Shown here piece after piece: positions 52,846 through 62,162 of a stretch of DNA of 64,000 nt. The number at the start of each line of letters is the position of its first letter. The stretch's first letter is position 1. Position numbers and translations under genes: made by a program. The notes below the pieces were generated by a model. The model saw only the letters and a program-made list of their open reading frames with translations. It was not told the DNA's origin and did not search any database. The DNA comes from HK1 sp965215295 (GTDB lineage Bacteria > Pseudomonadota > Gammaproteobacteria > HK1). Location: the NCBI GenBank assembly GCA_965215295.1, contig OZ244045.1, positions 3,968,001 to 4,032,000 on the forward strand, in the 5' to 3' direction.

Positions 52846-55493
52846 CGCACGAGCCCGGCTACCGGGCCGACGGCAACTGCCGCGCGTGCATGGTCGAGGT
52901 CGAGGGCGAGCGGGTGCTCGCCGCCTCGTGCCAGCGCCGGGCGAGTCCGGGGATGACCGTGCACACCGCGTCCGAGCGCGCGACGGCCTCGCGCCGGATG
53001 GTGATGGAGCTGCTGGTCGCCGATCAGCCGCCGCGCGACGCCGCGCACCAGCACGACTCGATGCTGTGGCGGTGGGCCGAACGCATGGACGTGGCCGCGA
53101 GCCGGTTCCCGAGCCGGCCCGCGCCCGCGCCCGATCCGAGCCATCCGGCGATGCGGGTCGCCCTCGACGCCTGCATCCACTGCAACCTGTGCGTGCGGGC
53201 GTGCCGCGAGGTGCAGGTCAACGACGTCATCGGCATGGCGTACCGCGGCGCGGGCTCGAAGATCGCCTTCGACTTCGACGACCCGATGGGCGCGAGCACC
53301 TGCGTCGCCTGCGGGGAGTGCGTCCAGGCGTGCCCGACCGGCGCGCTGATGGAGACGGCGCTCGTCGACGAGGCCGGGGTCGACCGCCGGCTCGCGCTCG
53401 ACGAGGTGGCGAGCGTATGCCCCTACTGCGGCGTCGGCTGCCAGATCGGCTACCAGGTCGAGGACAACCGGATCGTCGCGGTGCAGGGCCGCGACGGCCC
53501 CGCCAACCACAAGCGGCTGTGCGTGAAGGGGCGGTTCGGCTTCGACTACGTGACCCACCCCCATCGCCTCACCACCCCGCTCATCCGCCGCCACGACGCG
53601 CCGAAGGCGGCCGGCTGCGAAGTCGATCCGGCCAATCCCCTCACCCATTTCCGCGAGGCGAGCTGGGAAGAGGCGCTCGACCGCGCCGCCGCCGGCCTCG
53701 CCGCCATCCGCGACCGCGACGGCGGAGCGGCGCTGGCCGGCTTCGGCTCGGCCAAGGGCTCCAACGAGGAGGCGTACCTCGTCCAGAAGCTCGTGCGCCA
53801 GGGCTTCGGCACCAACAACGTCGACCACTGCACGCGGCTGTGCCACGCCTCCTCGGTCGCGGCGCTGCTCGAAGGCATCGGCTCCGGCGCGGTCACCGCC
53901 CCGTTCACCGCCTGCGAGGACTCCGACGTCATCATCGTGATCGGCGCCAACCCCACCGAGAACCACCCGGTCGCCGCCACCTTCTTCAAGCAGGCGGCGA
54001 AGCGCTCGACCCTCATCGTCATGGACCCGCGGGGCCAGGCGCTCAAGCGCCACGCCACCCACATGCTCCAGTTCAACCCCGGCACCGACGTCGCCCTGCT
54101 CAACGCCCTGCTCAACGTGATCGTCACCGAGGAGCTGTACGACCGGCAGTACGTCGAGGCCCGCGTCTCGGGGTTCGAGGCCCTTTCCGGCCACGTCCGG
54201 GACTTCACCCCGGAGGAGATGGCCCCGATCTGCGGGATCGATGCGGACCGGCTGCGGGAGGTCGCGCGCGCCTACGCCGGGGCCGAGCGCGGGATCATCT
54301 TCTGGGGGATGGGGATCTCCCAGCACACGCACGGCACCGACAACGCGCGCTGCCTCATCGCGCTGTCGATGATCACCGGCCACGTCGGCCGCCCCGGCAC
54401 CGGGCTGCATCCGCTGCGCGGCCAGAACAACGTGCAGGGCGCGTCGGACGCGGGGCTGATCCCCATGGTCTACCCCGACTACCAGTCGGTGGAGGCGGGC
54501 GAGATCCGCGCCCGGTTCGAGGACCTGTGGGGGCGCCCGCTCGATGCGGAGAGTGGCCTGACGGTGGTGGAGATCATGGACGCGGTGCACGCCGGCCGGA
54601 TCAAGGGCATGTACGTCATGGGCGAGAACCCCGCGATGTCGGACCCGGACGCCACGCACGCGCGGGCCGGGCTCGCGAAGCTCGAACACTTGGTGGTGCA
54701 GGACCTGTTCCTCACCGAGACCGCGTTCCACGCCGACGTGGTGCTGCCCGCCTCGGCGTGGCCGGAGAAGGACGGCACCGTCACCAACACCAACCGGCAG
54801 GTGCAGATGGGCCGCGCCGCGCTGGCGCTGCCGGGGGATGCGCGCCAGGACTGGTGGATCATCCAGGAGATCGCGCGACGCATCGGGCTCGACTGGAGCT
54901 ACTCGGGTCCGGCCGACGTGTTCGCGGAGATGAAGGCGGTGATGCCGTCGCTCGACAACATCACCTGGGAGCGGCTGTGCGACGAGAGCGCGGTGACCTA
55001 CCCCTGCCCGGCCCCGGACCGGCCGGGCATGGACATCGTGTTCGGGGAGGGGTTCCCGACCCCGGACGGGCGCTCGAAGCTCGTCCCGGCGTCGATCGTG
55101 CCGCCGGACGAGCAGCCCGACGCCGAGTATCCGATGGTGCTCACCACCGGGCGCCAGTTGGAGCACTGGCATACCGGCGCGCTCACCCGCCGGGCGGCGC
55201 TGCTCGATGCCCTGGAGCCGGAGGCGGTCGCGAGCCTCTCGCCGTTCGACCTGCGCGCGCTCGGGATTTCGGCGGGGGATGCGGTCCGGGTGGCGACGCG
55301 GCGCGGCGCGATCGAGCTCAGGGCCCGGGCCGACGGGGGGGTGCCGGCCGGCGTCGTCTTCGTGCCGTTCTGCTATGCGGAGGCGGCGGCGAACGAGCTC
55401 ACGAATCCGGCCCTGGACCCGTTCGGCAAGATCCCGGAGTTCAAGTACTGCGCGGCGCGGGTGGAGGCGGTCGGGGAAGACGCGGCGGCCTGA
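52731..55493 (+). CDS. NAD-dependent formate dehydrogenase, alpha (catalytic) subunit
   Basis: A 920-residue FdsA/FdhF-type molybdo- or tungsto-enzyme. N-terminal [2Fe-2S] domain: CYAHEPGYRADGNCRAC. Two [4Fe-4S] clusters: CIHCNLCVRAC and CVACGECVQACPTG. MopB entry cluster: CPYCGVGCQ (about residue 228). The catalytic residue is Cys in TRLCHASS (about residue 370), not selenocysteine. A C-terminal molydopterin-dinucleotide-binding domain follows. It oxidises formate to CO2. Neither fdsC/fdhD nor fdsD is seen next to it. Confidence 0.94.
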   Translation: MNEPIRFTLDGSEVEAFDGETIWQAAHRLGTDIPHLCYAHEPGYRADGNCRACMVEVEGERVLAASCQRRASPGMTVHTASERATASRRMVMELLVADQPPRDAAHQHDSMLWRWAERMDVAASRFPSRPAPAPDPSHPAMRVALDACIHCNLCVRACREVQVNDVIGMAYRGAGSKIAFDFDDPMGASTCVACGECVQACPTGALMETALVDEAGVDRRLALDEVASVCPYCGVGCQIGYQVEDNRIVAVQGRDGPANHKRLCVKGRFGFDYVTHPHRLTTPLIRRHDAPKAAGCEVDPANPLTHFREASWEEALDRAAAGLAAIRDRDGGAALAGFGSAKGSNEEAYLVQKLVRQGFGTNNVDHCTRLCHASSVAALLEGIGSGAVTAPFTACEDSDVIIVIGANPTENHPVAATFFKQAAKRSTLIVMDPRGQALKRHATHMLQFNPGTDVALLNALLNVIVTEELYDRQYVEARVSGFEALSGHVRDFTPEEMAPICGIDADRLREVARAYAGAERGIIFWGMGISQHTHGTDNARCLIALSMITGHVGRPGTGLHPLRGQNNVQGASDAGLIPMVYPDYQSVEAGEIRARFEDLWGRPLDAESGLTVVEIMDAVHAGRIKGMYVMGENPAMSDPDATHARAGLAKLEHLVVQDLFLTETAFHADVVLPASAWPEKDGTVTNTNRQVQMGRAALALPGDARQDWWIIQEIARRIGLDWSYSGPADVFAEMKAVMPSLDNITWERLCDESAVTYPCPAPDRPGMDIVFGEGFPTPDGRSKLVPASIVPPDEQPDAEYPMVLTTGRQLEHWHTGALTRRAALLDALEPEAVASLSPFDLRALGISAGDAVRVATRRGAIELRARADGGVPAGVVFVPFCYAEAAANELTNPALDPFGKIPEFKYCAARVEAVGEDAAA

Positions 55494-55684
55494 GCATCCG
55501 GTCCCGCCGGGGGTCGCAGTTCCTTTCCATGAAACCGGACACATGACGTGCTGCCGCACCGGACGGGCCACGTGCTCCTGACAATGCCGAAAGCGGAACG
55601 AATGGCCGTGCAAGTACGTCCTTCGATCGAAGAGCACCTTTTCGAACGTGTGCTCCAGGTGCGCCGGCGAGAGGACCACGGCTG

Positions 55685-57478
55685 ATGCGTCCGGGCCCAT
55701 GGGCGCTCGTCCGAACGGCGGCTGTCAACCTCTCCCTGGTACTGGTGTCGCTCCTGGTGTGCCTCGCCGCCGGGGAAGGGTACCTGCGCCTTTTCCATCC
55801 GGTGTACGAGTACGCCGCCGACTTCCGATACGACCTCGACCGCCGGCGCATCTTTGCGCGGCGGGCGCATTCGATGTCGAACAAGCCGCATCCCGACACC
55901 GGCATGCGTCACGTCATCATCCACAACAACCTGGCCCTGAGGCAGCATCGGGACTTCAGTGAAGACGACCTCGCGGACGCCGTCAACATAGGCGTTTTCG
56001 GGGATTCCTTTACCGAAAACGTGCGTTTGCCCAGCCCGTATTCGTTCACCGAGGTGCTGGACTATCTATTGACTTCTCCTTCCCGGGACAACGAAGCGCA
56101 GGACAGGTTCAACGTTCTGAACCTTGGTACGGAACGCTACGCCACCGACCAGTTGCTCCTTCACTACGAAGACTTCTGGCACGCATCGGATCTCGACGTG
56201 GTGCTCTACGTGTTCTGTCGCAACGATCCGAGGGGCATCTACGAAAACGGACTGTTCCATCTCGACGAAACCGGAGCGTTGACACGAAACCCCGCCATTG
56301 GGCGGTCTCCGTGGATCTCGCTGTTGTCCAGGCTCCACATGACATACCTCGTCATCGACGGGACGAGACGACTCGCGAGTCTGGCCAAGGGAAAAGCTGA
56401 AGACGCAGACGAATTTCTCGAAGCGAGCGAGGACGTCAATGTCGAGCTTCTCAGGGAAGGACGCGAGGAGAGGCTCGGGAGCGCCGAGGCCATGGCACTC
56501 GAGGCCGACGTTGTCGACGGGGAGGCGGAATCCGAACTCGCAAAGGACGCCGTCGTCGTTTTTCGGTCCCTGCTTCGCACTTGGCGGCAAATGGTGCAAG
56601 AGCGGGGCGGACGATTTGTCGTCGCCATCCTGCCGAGGCCGGTGGAAGACCGGATGGCTGCAATGATTCCTCCGGAGATTGACACGGTCAACCTGTTCGA
56701 GTGCTTCAACGAACACGTCGCCGGATATCGCTATGCACCGGACTGGAGGTTCGTCAACGATGCCCACTGGAACGAACAGGGAAACATGCTCGCCGCCGTA
56801 TGCCTCTACAGGTTCCTCGAGCGGGAATTGAACCTTCCCGTGCGCTCCGTCGACGAACTCCATGAGCAGCTTCACAGATACTACGCAGCCTTTCAGGACG
56901 AGGACCGCCGCAACAATTCGACCCCGACGTCGACTCGTCCGCAGGATTCGGCCGATATCGGCAGACTTGAGCAACCTCACAGGTTCACCTTTCAGGCGTG
57001 GATGCCTCCCGAAGAGTGGACCAGACCGACGTCGGTTCAACCCGGGGATCTGGCCGCCATTCGAAGCAAGTACCTGGCAAGGGAGATATCACGGACATCG
57101 CAGATATCACGGTTGCTTGGACACGGCCGCCTGGTTGCTCGTTCCACTTTCGATCTGTATCTCGACGAAGACCGGCTGATCTATGTCAGGACCTCCTGCG
57201 CTCCGGCGGACACCGAAGCGAGGTTCTTTCTGCACGTCTATCCGGCCGACGTGAACGCCCTGCCCGTTGTCCGCCAACAGTACGGTTTCGACAACCTGGA
57301 CTTTGATTTCGATGTCCAGGGCTTGATGTTCGATGATGACATGTGCGTCGCGAGCGCTCGGCTTCCTCGCTACGACATCGTACGCATCAGCACGGGGCAA
57401 TTTGTTTTCCGCGAGGGACGGATCTGGCACGCGGAGTTCGCGTTCGGCGCTGGCCGGGCGCCGAGCGCGACTCCATGA
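55685..57478 (+). CDS. SGNH/AlgX-like hydrolase family protein, paralogue 1
   Basis: A 597-residue protein with one N-terminal TM anchor (AVNLSLVLVSLLVCLAAGE) and a periplasmic domain. GVFGDSFTENVRLP (about residue 103) carries the GDS nucleophile block. FRNDPRGI-like FCRNDPRG provides the Asn/Asp region, and NDAHWNEQGN (about residue 358) the terminal Asp-His pair. Such proteins O-acetylate or deacetylate polysaccharides; the substrate is unknown. The C-terminal 170 residues form an extra, unrecognised domain. The long leader is shared with the paralogue downstream. Confidence 0.72.
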   Translation: MRPGPWALVRTAAVNLSLVLVSLLVCLAAGEGYLRLFHPVYEYAADFRYDLDRRRIFARRAHSMSNKPHPDTGMRHVIIHNNLALRQHRDFSEDDLADAVNIGVFGDSFTENVRLPSPYSFTEVLDYLLTSPSRDNEAQDRFNVLNLGTERYATDQLLLHYEDFWHASDLDVVLYVFCRNDPRGIYENGLFHLDETGALTRNPAIGRSPWISLLSRLHMTYLVIDGTRRLASLAKGKAEDADEFLEASEDVNVELLREGREERLGSAEAMALEADVVDGEAESELAKDAVVVFRSLLRTWRQMVQERGGRFVVAILPRPVEDRMAAMIPPEIDTVNLFECFNEHVAGYRYAPDWRFVNDAHWNEQGNMLAAVCLYRFLERELNLPVRSVDELHEQLHRYYAAFQDEDRRNNSTPTSTRPQDSADIGRLEQPHRFTFQAWMPPEEWTRPTSVQPGDLAAIRSKYLAREISRTSQISRLLGHGRLVARSTFDLYLDEDRLIYVRTSCAPADTEARFFLHVYPADVNALPVVRQQYGFDNLDFDFDVQGLMFDDDMCVASARLPRYDIVRISTGQFVFREGRIWHAEFAFGAGRAPSATP

Positions 57479-57630
57479 AACCGGACACATGACATTCTGC
57501 CGCACCGGACGGGCCACGTGCTCCTGACAATGCCGAAAGCGGAACGAATGGCCCTGCAGGTACGTCCTTCGATCGAAGGGCACCTTTTCGAGCGTGTGCT
57601 CCAAGTGCGCCGGCGAGAGGACCACGGCTG

Positions 57631-59466
57631 ATGCGTACGGGCCCATGGGCGCTCGCCCGAACGGCGGCCGTCAACCTCTCCCTGCTACTGGCGTCGCTCC
57701 TGGTGTGCCTCGCCGCCGGCGAAGGGTACCTGCGCCTTTTCCATCCGGTGTACGAGTACGCCGCCGAATCCCGATACGACCTCGACCGCCGGCGCATCTT
57801 TGCGTCTCGGGCGCATTCGATGTCGAACAAGCCGCATCCCGACACCGGCGTGCGCCACGCCGTCATCCACAACAACCTGGCCCTGAGGCAGCATCGGGAC
57901 TTCAGCGAAGACGACCTCGCAGCCGCCGTCAACATAGGCGTTTTCGGCGACTCCTATACCGAAAACGTGCGTTTGCCCAGCCCGTATTCGTTCACCGAAG
58001 TGCTGGACTATCTATTGAACTCCGTTTCCCGCGACAACGAAGTGCAGGACAGGATCAACGTTCTGAATTTTGGTACGGATGGCTACGCCACCGACCAGTT
58101 GCTCCTCCACTACGAAGACTTCCGGCACGCATCGGATCTCGACGTGGTGCTCTACTTGTTCAGTTTCAACGATCCGAGGGGCATCTGGGAAAACGGACTG
58201 TTTCATCTCGACGAAGCCGGAGCGTTGACACGAAATCCCGCCATTGAGCGGTCTCCGTGGGTCTCGCTGTTGTCCGGGCTCCACATGACATACCTCGTCA
58301 TCGACGGGACGAGACGACTCGCGAGTCTGGCCAAGGGAAAAATTGAAGACTTGGACAAATTTTTTGAAGAGAGCGAGGACATCAATATCGAACTTCTCAG
58401 GGAAGGATTCAAGGAGAGGTTCATGAGCGCCGAGGCCCTGTCACTCCAGGCCGATATTTTCCACGGGGAGGCGGAGTCCGGACTCGCAAAGGACGTGGTC
58501 GTCGTTTTTCAGTCCCTGCTTCGCACTTGGCAACAAATGGTGCAAGAGCGGGGCGGACGATTTGTCGTCGCCGCCCTGCCGATACCGGCGGAAGATCGGA
58601 TGGCTGCTACAGTGATACCTCCAGAGATTGACACGGTAAACCTGCTCGGGTGCTTCAACGAACACGTCGCCGGATACAGCTATGCACCGGACTGGAGGTT
58701 CGTCAACGATTACCACTGGAACGAACAGGGAAACATGCTCGCCGCGGTGTGCCTCTACAGGTTCCTCGAGCGGGAATTGGATCTTCCCGTGCGCTCCATC
58801 GACGAACTCCATGAGCAACTTCACAGATACTACGCAGCCTTTCGGGACGAGGGCCGCCGCAACGATTCGACCACCCCGACGTCGACTCGTCCGCGGGATT
58901 CGGCCGACATCGGCAGACTTCTCGAGCAACTTCACAGGCCCACCTTTCAGACGTGGATGCCTCCCGGAGAGTGGACCAGACCGACGTCGGTGCAATCCCG
59001 GGATCTGGCCGCCATTCGAAGCAAGTACCTGGCAAAGGAGATATCACGGACATCACGAATATCACGGTTACTTCAACACGGCCGCCTGGTTGCTCGTTCC
59101 ACTTTCGATCTGCATCTCGGCGAAGACCGGTTGATCTATGTCAAGACCCCCTGCGCTCCGGCGGACACCGAAGCGAAGTTCTTTCTGCACGTTCATCCGG
59201 CCGACGTGAACGCCCTGCCCGTTGCCCGCCGGCGGTACGGTTTCGACAACCTGGACTTTGGTTTCGATGGCCAAGGCTTGACCTTCGATGATGGCATATG
59301 CGTCGCGAGCGCTCAGCTTCCTCGCTACGACATCGTACGCATCAGCACGGGGCAGTATATTGCCGGCGAGGGACGGATCTGGCACGAAGAGTTCGCGTTC
59401 GGCGCCGGCCGGGCGCCGGACGCGGAGCGGGCCGCCGCCACCGACTCCCCGGGTCGGACCTTGTAG
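57631..59466 (+). CDS. SGNH/AlgX-like hydrolase family protein, paralogue 2
   Basis: A 611-residue protein, collinear with the preceding paralogue. The TM anchor is LSLLLASLLVCLAAGE, the nucleophile block is GVFGDSYTENVRLP, and the Asp-His block is NDYHWNEQGN. Differences are concentrated in residues 235-330 and in the last 20 residues, where it carries an extra tail. Retention of both catalytic blocks suggests both copies are functional and may have specialised. Confidence 0.72.
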   Translation: MRTGPWALARTAAVNLSLLLASLLVCLAAGEGYLRLFHPVYEYAAESRYDLDRRRIFASRAHSMSNKPHPDTGVRHAVIHNNLALRQHRDFSEDDLAAAVNIGVFGDSYTENVRLPSPYSFTEVLDYLLNSVSRDNEVQDRINVLNFGTDGYATDQLLLHYEDFRHASDLDVVLYLFSFNDPRGIWENGLFHLDEAGALTRNPAIERSPWVSLLSGLHMTYLVIDGTRRLASLAKGKIEDLDKFFEESEDINIELLREGFKERFMSAEALSLQADIFHGEAESGLAKDVVVVFQSLLRTWQQMVQERGGRFVVAALPIPAEDRMAATVIPPEIDTVNLLGCFNEHVAGYSYAPDWRFVNDYHWNEQGNMLAAVCLYRFLERELDLPVRSIDELHEQLHRYYAAFRDEGRRNDSTTPTSTRPRDSADIGRLLEQLHRPTFQTWMPPGEWTRPTSVQSRDLAAIRSKYLAKEISRTSRISRLLQHGRLVARSTFDLHLGEDRLIYVKTPCAPADTEAKFFLHVHPADVNALPVARRRYGFDNLDFGFDGQGLTFDDGICVASAQLPRYDIVRISTGQYIAGEGRIWHEEFAFGAGRAPDAERAAATDSPGRTL

Positions 59467-59634
59467 CCGTGTCTCCAGGGAGTACCGCGCCATGAGCTCC
59501 AACCGCACTTTCGGCTTCGTCTTCAATCGTCGCCCGTCGCGGCGGTGTCGCGGTCTCGCACAAGCAGGTCTGCAAGGTGATGAAGGCTGGGCGTGTCCGG
59601 TCGATTTCGGAGCCAGGACAAAGGAGGGCCACCG

Positions 59635-60501
59635 ATGAAGATGCGTTTCCGCTTGATCATTGTCGGTTTGCTCGTGCCACTGGCTGCCGTTCCGGCATCG
59701 GCCGATGTGGACACGTTGCCGGCAGCGAAGGCGGCGCGAGAACCCGGCGCCATGTTCCGTGACTGCCCGGCGTGTCCGGAGATGGTGGTGGTGCCGTCAG
59801 GCGAATTCATGATGGGTTCTCCGGAGTCGGAGGCGGGGCGACGCGACAATGAAGGCCCGGTGCATCGGGTAGGGATTGAGCGTCCGTTCGCGGTGGGGGT
59901 GCATGAGGTGACGTTTGCGGAATGGGATGCGTGCGTGTCGGGAGGTGGCTGCGGGGGATATCGCCCGCCCGATACAGGATGGAGCCAGGGGAATCGACCG
60001 GTCATCATCGTCAATTGGGACGACGCCAAGGCGTATGTGGGTTGGCTGTCGGAGGAGACGGGTGAGGAGTACCGATTGCTGAGCGAGTCGGAATGGGAGT
60101 ACGTGGCGCGCGGAGGGACGAGGACACCCTTTCACACGGGTGGAACGATATCGACGGGGCAGGCGAACTATAACGGAAATTATACCTATGGCTCCGGACG
60201 CAAGGGGCGGTATCGGGCAAGGACGGTCGCGGCAGGCAGTTTCGATGCGAACGGATATGGGTTGCACGATGTACACGGGAACGTATGGGAGTGGGTGGAG
60301 GACTGTTGGAACGATGATTATCGGGGAGCGCCTGCCGATGGGAGTGCGCAGGAGTCCGGGGACTGCGGGCGGCGGGTGTTGCGCGGCGGCTCCTGGAGCG
60401 ACATTCCGCGGAGCCTCCGCTCCGCCTTCCGCTTCAGGTTCATTTCCGGAGGCCGGCTCAACATTGTCGGATTCCGTGTTGCCCGGACGCTCACTCCTTG
60501 A
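59635..60501 (+). CDS. Secreted SUMF1/formylglycine-generating-enzyme-fold protein
   Basis: A 288-residue protein with a signal peptide (MKMRFRLIIVGLLVPLAAVP ending ASA). The fold is shown by VVPSGEFMMGSPESEAGR, VGVHEVTFAEWDACV, LLSESEWEYVARGG, GLHDVHGNVWEWVEDCW and RVLRGGSWSD...GFRVART. The C-terminal segment lacks the Cys pair of true formylglycine-generating enzymes, so sulfatase activation is unlikely. Related non-FGE members act as binding or modifying proteins. The start ATG has AAGGAGG seven bases upstream, the strongest SD in this region. Confidence 0.82.
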   Translation: MKMRFRLIIVGLLVPLAAVPASADVDTLPAAKAAREPGAMFRDCPACPEMVVVPSGEFMMGSPESEAGRRDNEGPVHRVGIERPFAVGVHEVTFAEWDACVSGGGCGGYRPPDTGWSQGNRPVIIVNWDDAKAYVGWLSEETGEEYRLLSESEWEYVARGGTRTPFHTGGTISTGQANYNGNYTYGSGRKGRYRARTVAAGSFDANGYGLHDVHGNVWEWVEDCWNDDYRGAPADGSAQESGDCGRRVLRGGSWSDIPRSLRSAFRFRFISGGRLNIVGFRVARTLTP

Positions 60502-60744
60502 GTCTTTACTTTATATGACTACCTCGTGGGATCCAGGGGCGAAGTCGCTGGCCGATTTTTTGTGCATGGCTGACGCGTGAAGTACCGCGAACGATGAGTG
60601 CCATGCTGCGCATGCCATCGTCCGTCACTCGAATCGGACGGTCAGGCCCGCGTATCGTACTGCGCATTCCCGGCTCCGAGCGCACTGCCCGGCGACCGCC
60701 GGCAGTCGACGACGTTTCCCGGTGGAGGGATGAACCGCGCCCGC

Positions 60745-60838
60745 CTACCAGCCGGTTACGCCGGCCATGTCGGGGAGCTCGTGCGCGATCCCCTTGTGGC
60801 AGTCGATGCAGGTCTTCTCGCCGCTTGCGAGGCCGGAG
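60745..60838 (-). pseudogene. napC: napC 3' fragment, separated by the IS insertion
   Basis: It encodes SGLASGEKTCIDCHKGIAHE and LPDMAGVTGW then stop: the fourth heme-binding CxxCH of NapC. It begins at the 10-bp target duplication and lacks its own start. 60502-60744 holds no other gene. Confidence 0.9.
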
Positions 60839-62162
60839 CACTAGTGTCCCAACAATTATTCGAATAAAATCAACTGGTTAGAGTTTTCGAGATTCGATAA
60901 ATTGTAGTCGGTGTCAGAAAACAGCTTGAAAATAGACGTTTTCTCGAATAGCGTCAGGCTCAAAACCTGCAAAATTGTGTAGAGGTCGGCCGCAATACCC
61001 AGCCGCTTCCTGAGCACCGCCACCAGCACATACACTGTCACCGCAATCCATATCTGGGTCTTGACCGCGTTCTCCGACGTGCCGAAGAACGACTTGATGC
61101 GCAGGTGTTGCTTGACCCACTTGAAGAAGAGCTCCACTTGCCATCGGTAACGATAGAGCTGTGCAACGGCGGGGGCCGAGACGGCAAAGTGATTGGTCAG
61201 AAAGTTGAACGTCCTTTCCGTCCCCTCATCATAGTACTTGATTCGACGCATCGGCTGTGGATAGTGCTTTCTGCCCTTCGCGCCAGTCAACACCACCGTC
61301 TGGTCGCAACGCACCCCGGTCGTCTTGTCGATTGAATGGGAGTACCTGCGCTGGTAGCGAGTGTTGGACTTTGCGCGGATGATGAAGAATGCCCCGATGG
61401 TATGCAGGAGAAACAAACGCTCGAAGTCCACGTACCCGCGGTCCATGATGTAGAACGCGCCGGGCTCGGGCACCAGGATATCGAGGACGTTCACGTCGTG
61501 CATCTTCCCGTCAGAGACGTGAATGAACGCCGGAATGTTGCCCCGCAGGTCCAGAAGCGTGTGCAGCTTGACGGCCGACTTGGTGGAGCGAAACAACGCC
61601 CACGGAAAGACCGACAGGCACAGGTCGATGGTCGATGCATCCAGGGCGTAGACGGTGTGGTCGAGCTCCAGCCCCAAGTCCTCGTCGGCATACAGCGGGC
61701 GGGCGATGCGAATCATGGCCTGCGCGAGCTCTGCGTAGATGCGCCAGTCCCGGCGTTGATTGGCGTTGGCCAAGGTGTTGCGCGACATCCCGCCACGAAT
61801 ACCCATGTGATAGAGCTTGTCCTCATGTGCTCGCAGACATGCTTCGATATCGCGCAGGCTCTCGCGGAAGGTGAGCTGAGCAAATGCCATGCAGAGAAGC
61901 TGGTCAAGGCAGGTGAAGGATTGGATATGACGATTGCCTTGGTAGCGTTGAACGCATCTGTGAAATGTCTTCATCGGCAGATGGTCCATCACCTGAGAAA
62001 ATACCAGTCGGCCCGAGTACATGACCATCTCCTCTGACAGTGGAGGTGCAATGGTCGCAGAGGTCTGGTGCTGCTCAAGTCGATGCCCTGTGGAAAACCT
62101 ATATTTAATCAATCAAATCAATATATTACAGAACTATCCTATAGCTTTGTTGGGACAGCAGT
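60839..62162 (-). mobile_element. IS4-family insertion sequence in napC
   Basis: About 1324 bp. Its ends, read inward, are CACTAGTGTCCCAACAA and ACTGCTGTCCCAACAA, imperfect terminal inverted repeats. It is bounded by a 10-bp direct target duplication, GAGGCCGGAG, at 60829-60838 and 62163-62172. It is AT-richer than its surroundings. It holds one transposase gene of IS4 type, with N-terminal DUF4372-like and DDE domains. Confidence 0.95.
60856..62022 (-). CDS. IS4 family transposase
   Basis: About 388 residues. The N-terminal part (YSGRLVFSQVMDHLPMKTFH, FAQLTFRESLRDIEACLRAH) is the DUF4372 type. The DDE core has LDASTIDL, IMDRGYVDFERL, and the YREK-like signature YRYRWQVELFFKWVKQHLRI with the catalytic Glu. 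The frame is intact, so the element may be active. I chose the ATG at 62022 (MYSGRLVF), six bases after GAGGAG; open frame continues upstream to 62112. Confidence 0.93.
   Translation of the reverse strand: MYSGRLVFSQVMDHLPMKTFHRCVQRYQGNRHIQSFTCLDQLLCMAFAQLTFRESLRDIEACLRAHEDKLYHMGIRGGMSRNTLANANQRRDWRIYAELAQAMIRIARPLYADEDLGLELDHTVYALDASTIDLCLSVFPWALFRSTKSAVKLHTLLDLRGNIPAFIHVSDGKMHDVNVLDILVPEPGAFYIMDRGYVDFERLFLLHTIGAFFIIRAKSNTRYQRRYSHSIDKTTGVRCDQTVVLTGAKGRKHYPQPMRRIKYYDEGTERTFNFLTNHFAVSAPAVAQLYRYRWQVELFFKWVKQHLRIKSFFGTSENAVKTQIWIAVTVYVLVAVLRKRLGIAADLYTILQVLSLTLFEKTSIFKLFSDTDYNLSNLENSNQLILFE

Larger units (their letters stand above)
55527..59466 (+). repeat. 1946-bp tandem gene duplication
   Basis: The sequence from 55527 (ccatgaaaccggacacatga) recurs at 57473 with a constant 1946-bp offset across the upstream leader and start codons (55685 and 57631). 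Each unit holds a leader of about 155 bp and one SGNH-hydrolase gene. Divergence is substantial in the coding part, so the event is not recent. Confidence 0.95.

Noticed and set aside
53820..53870. Selenocysteine in formate dehydrogenase alpha
   Set aside because: The catalytic position is a TGC cysteine codon (TRLCHASS).
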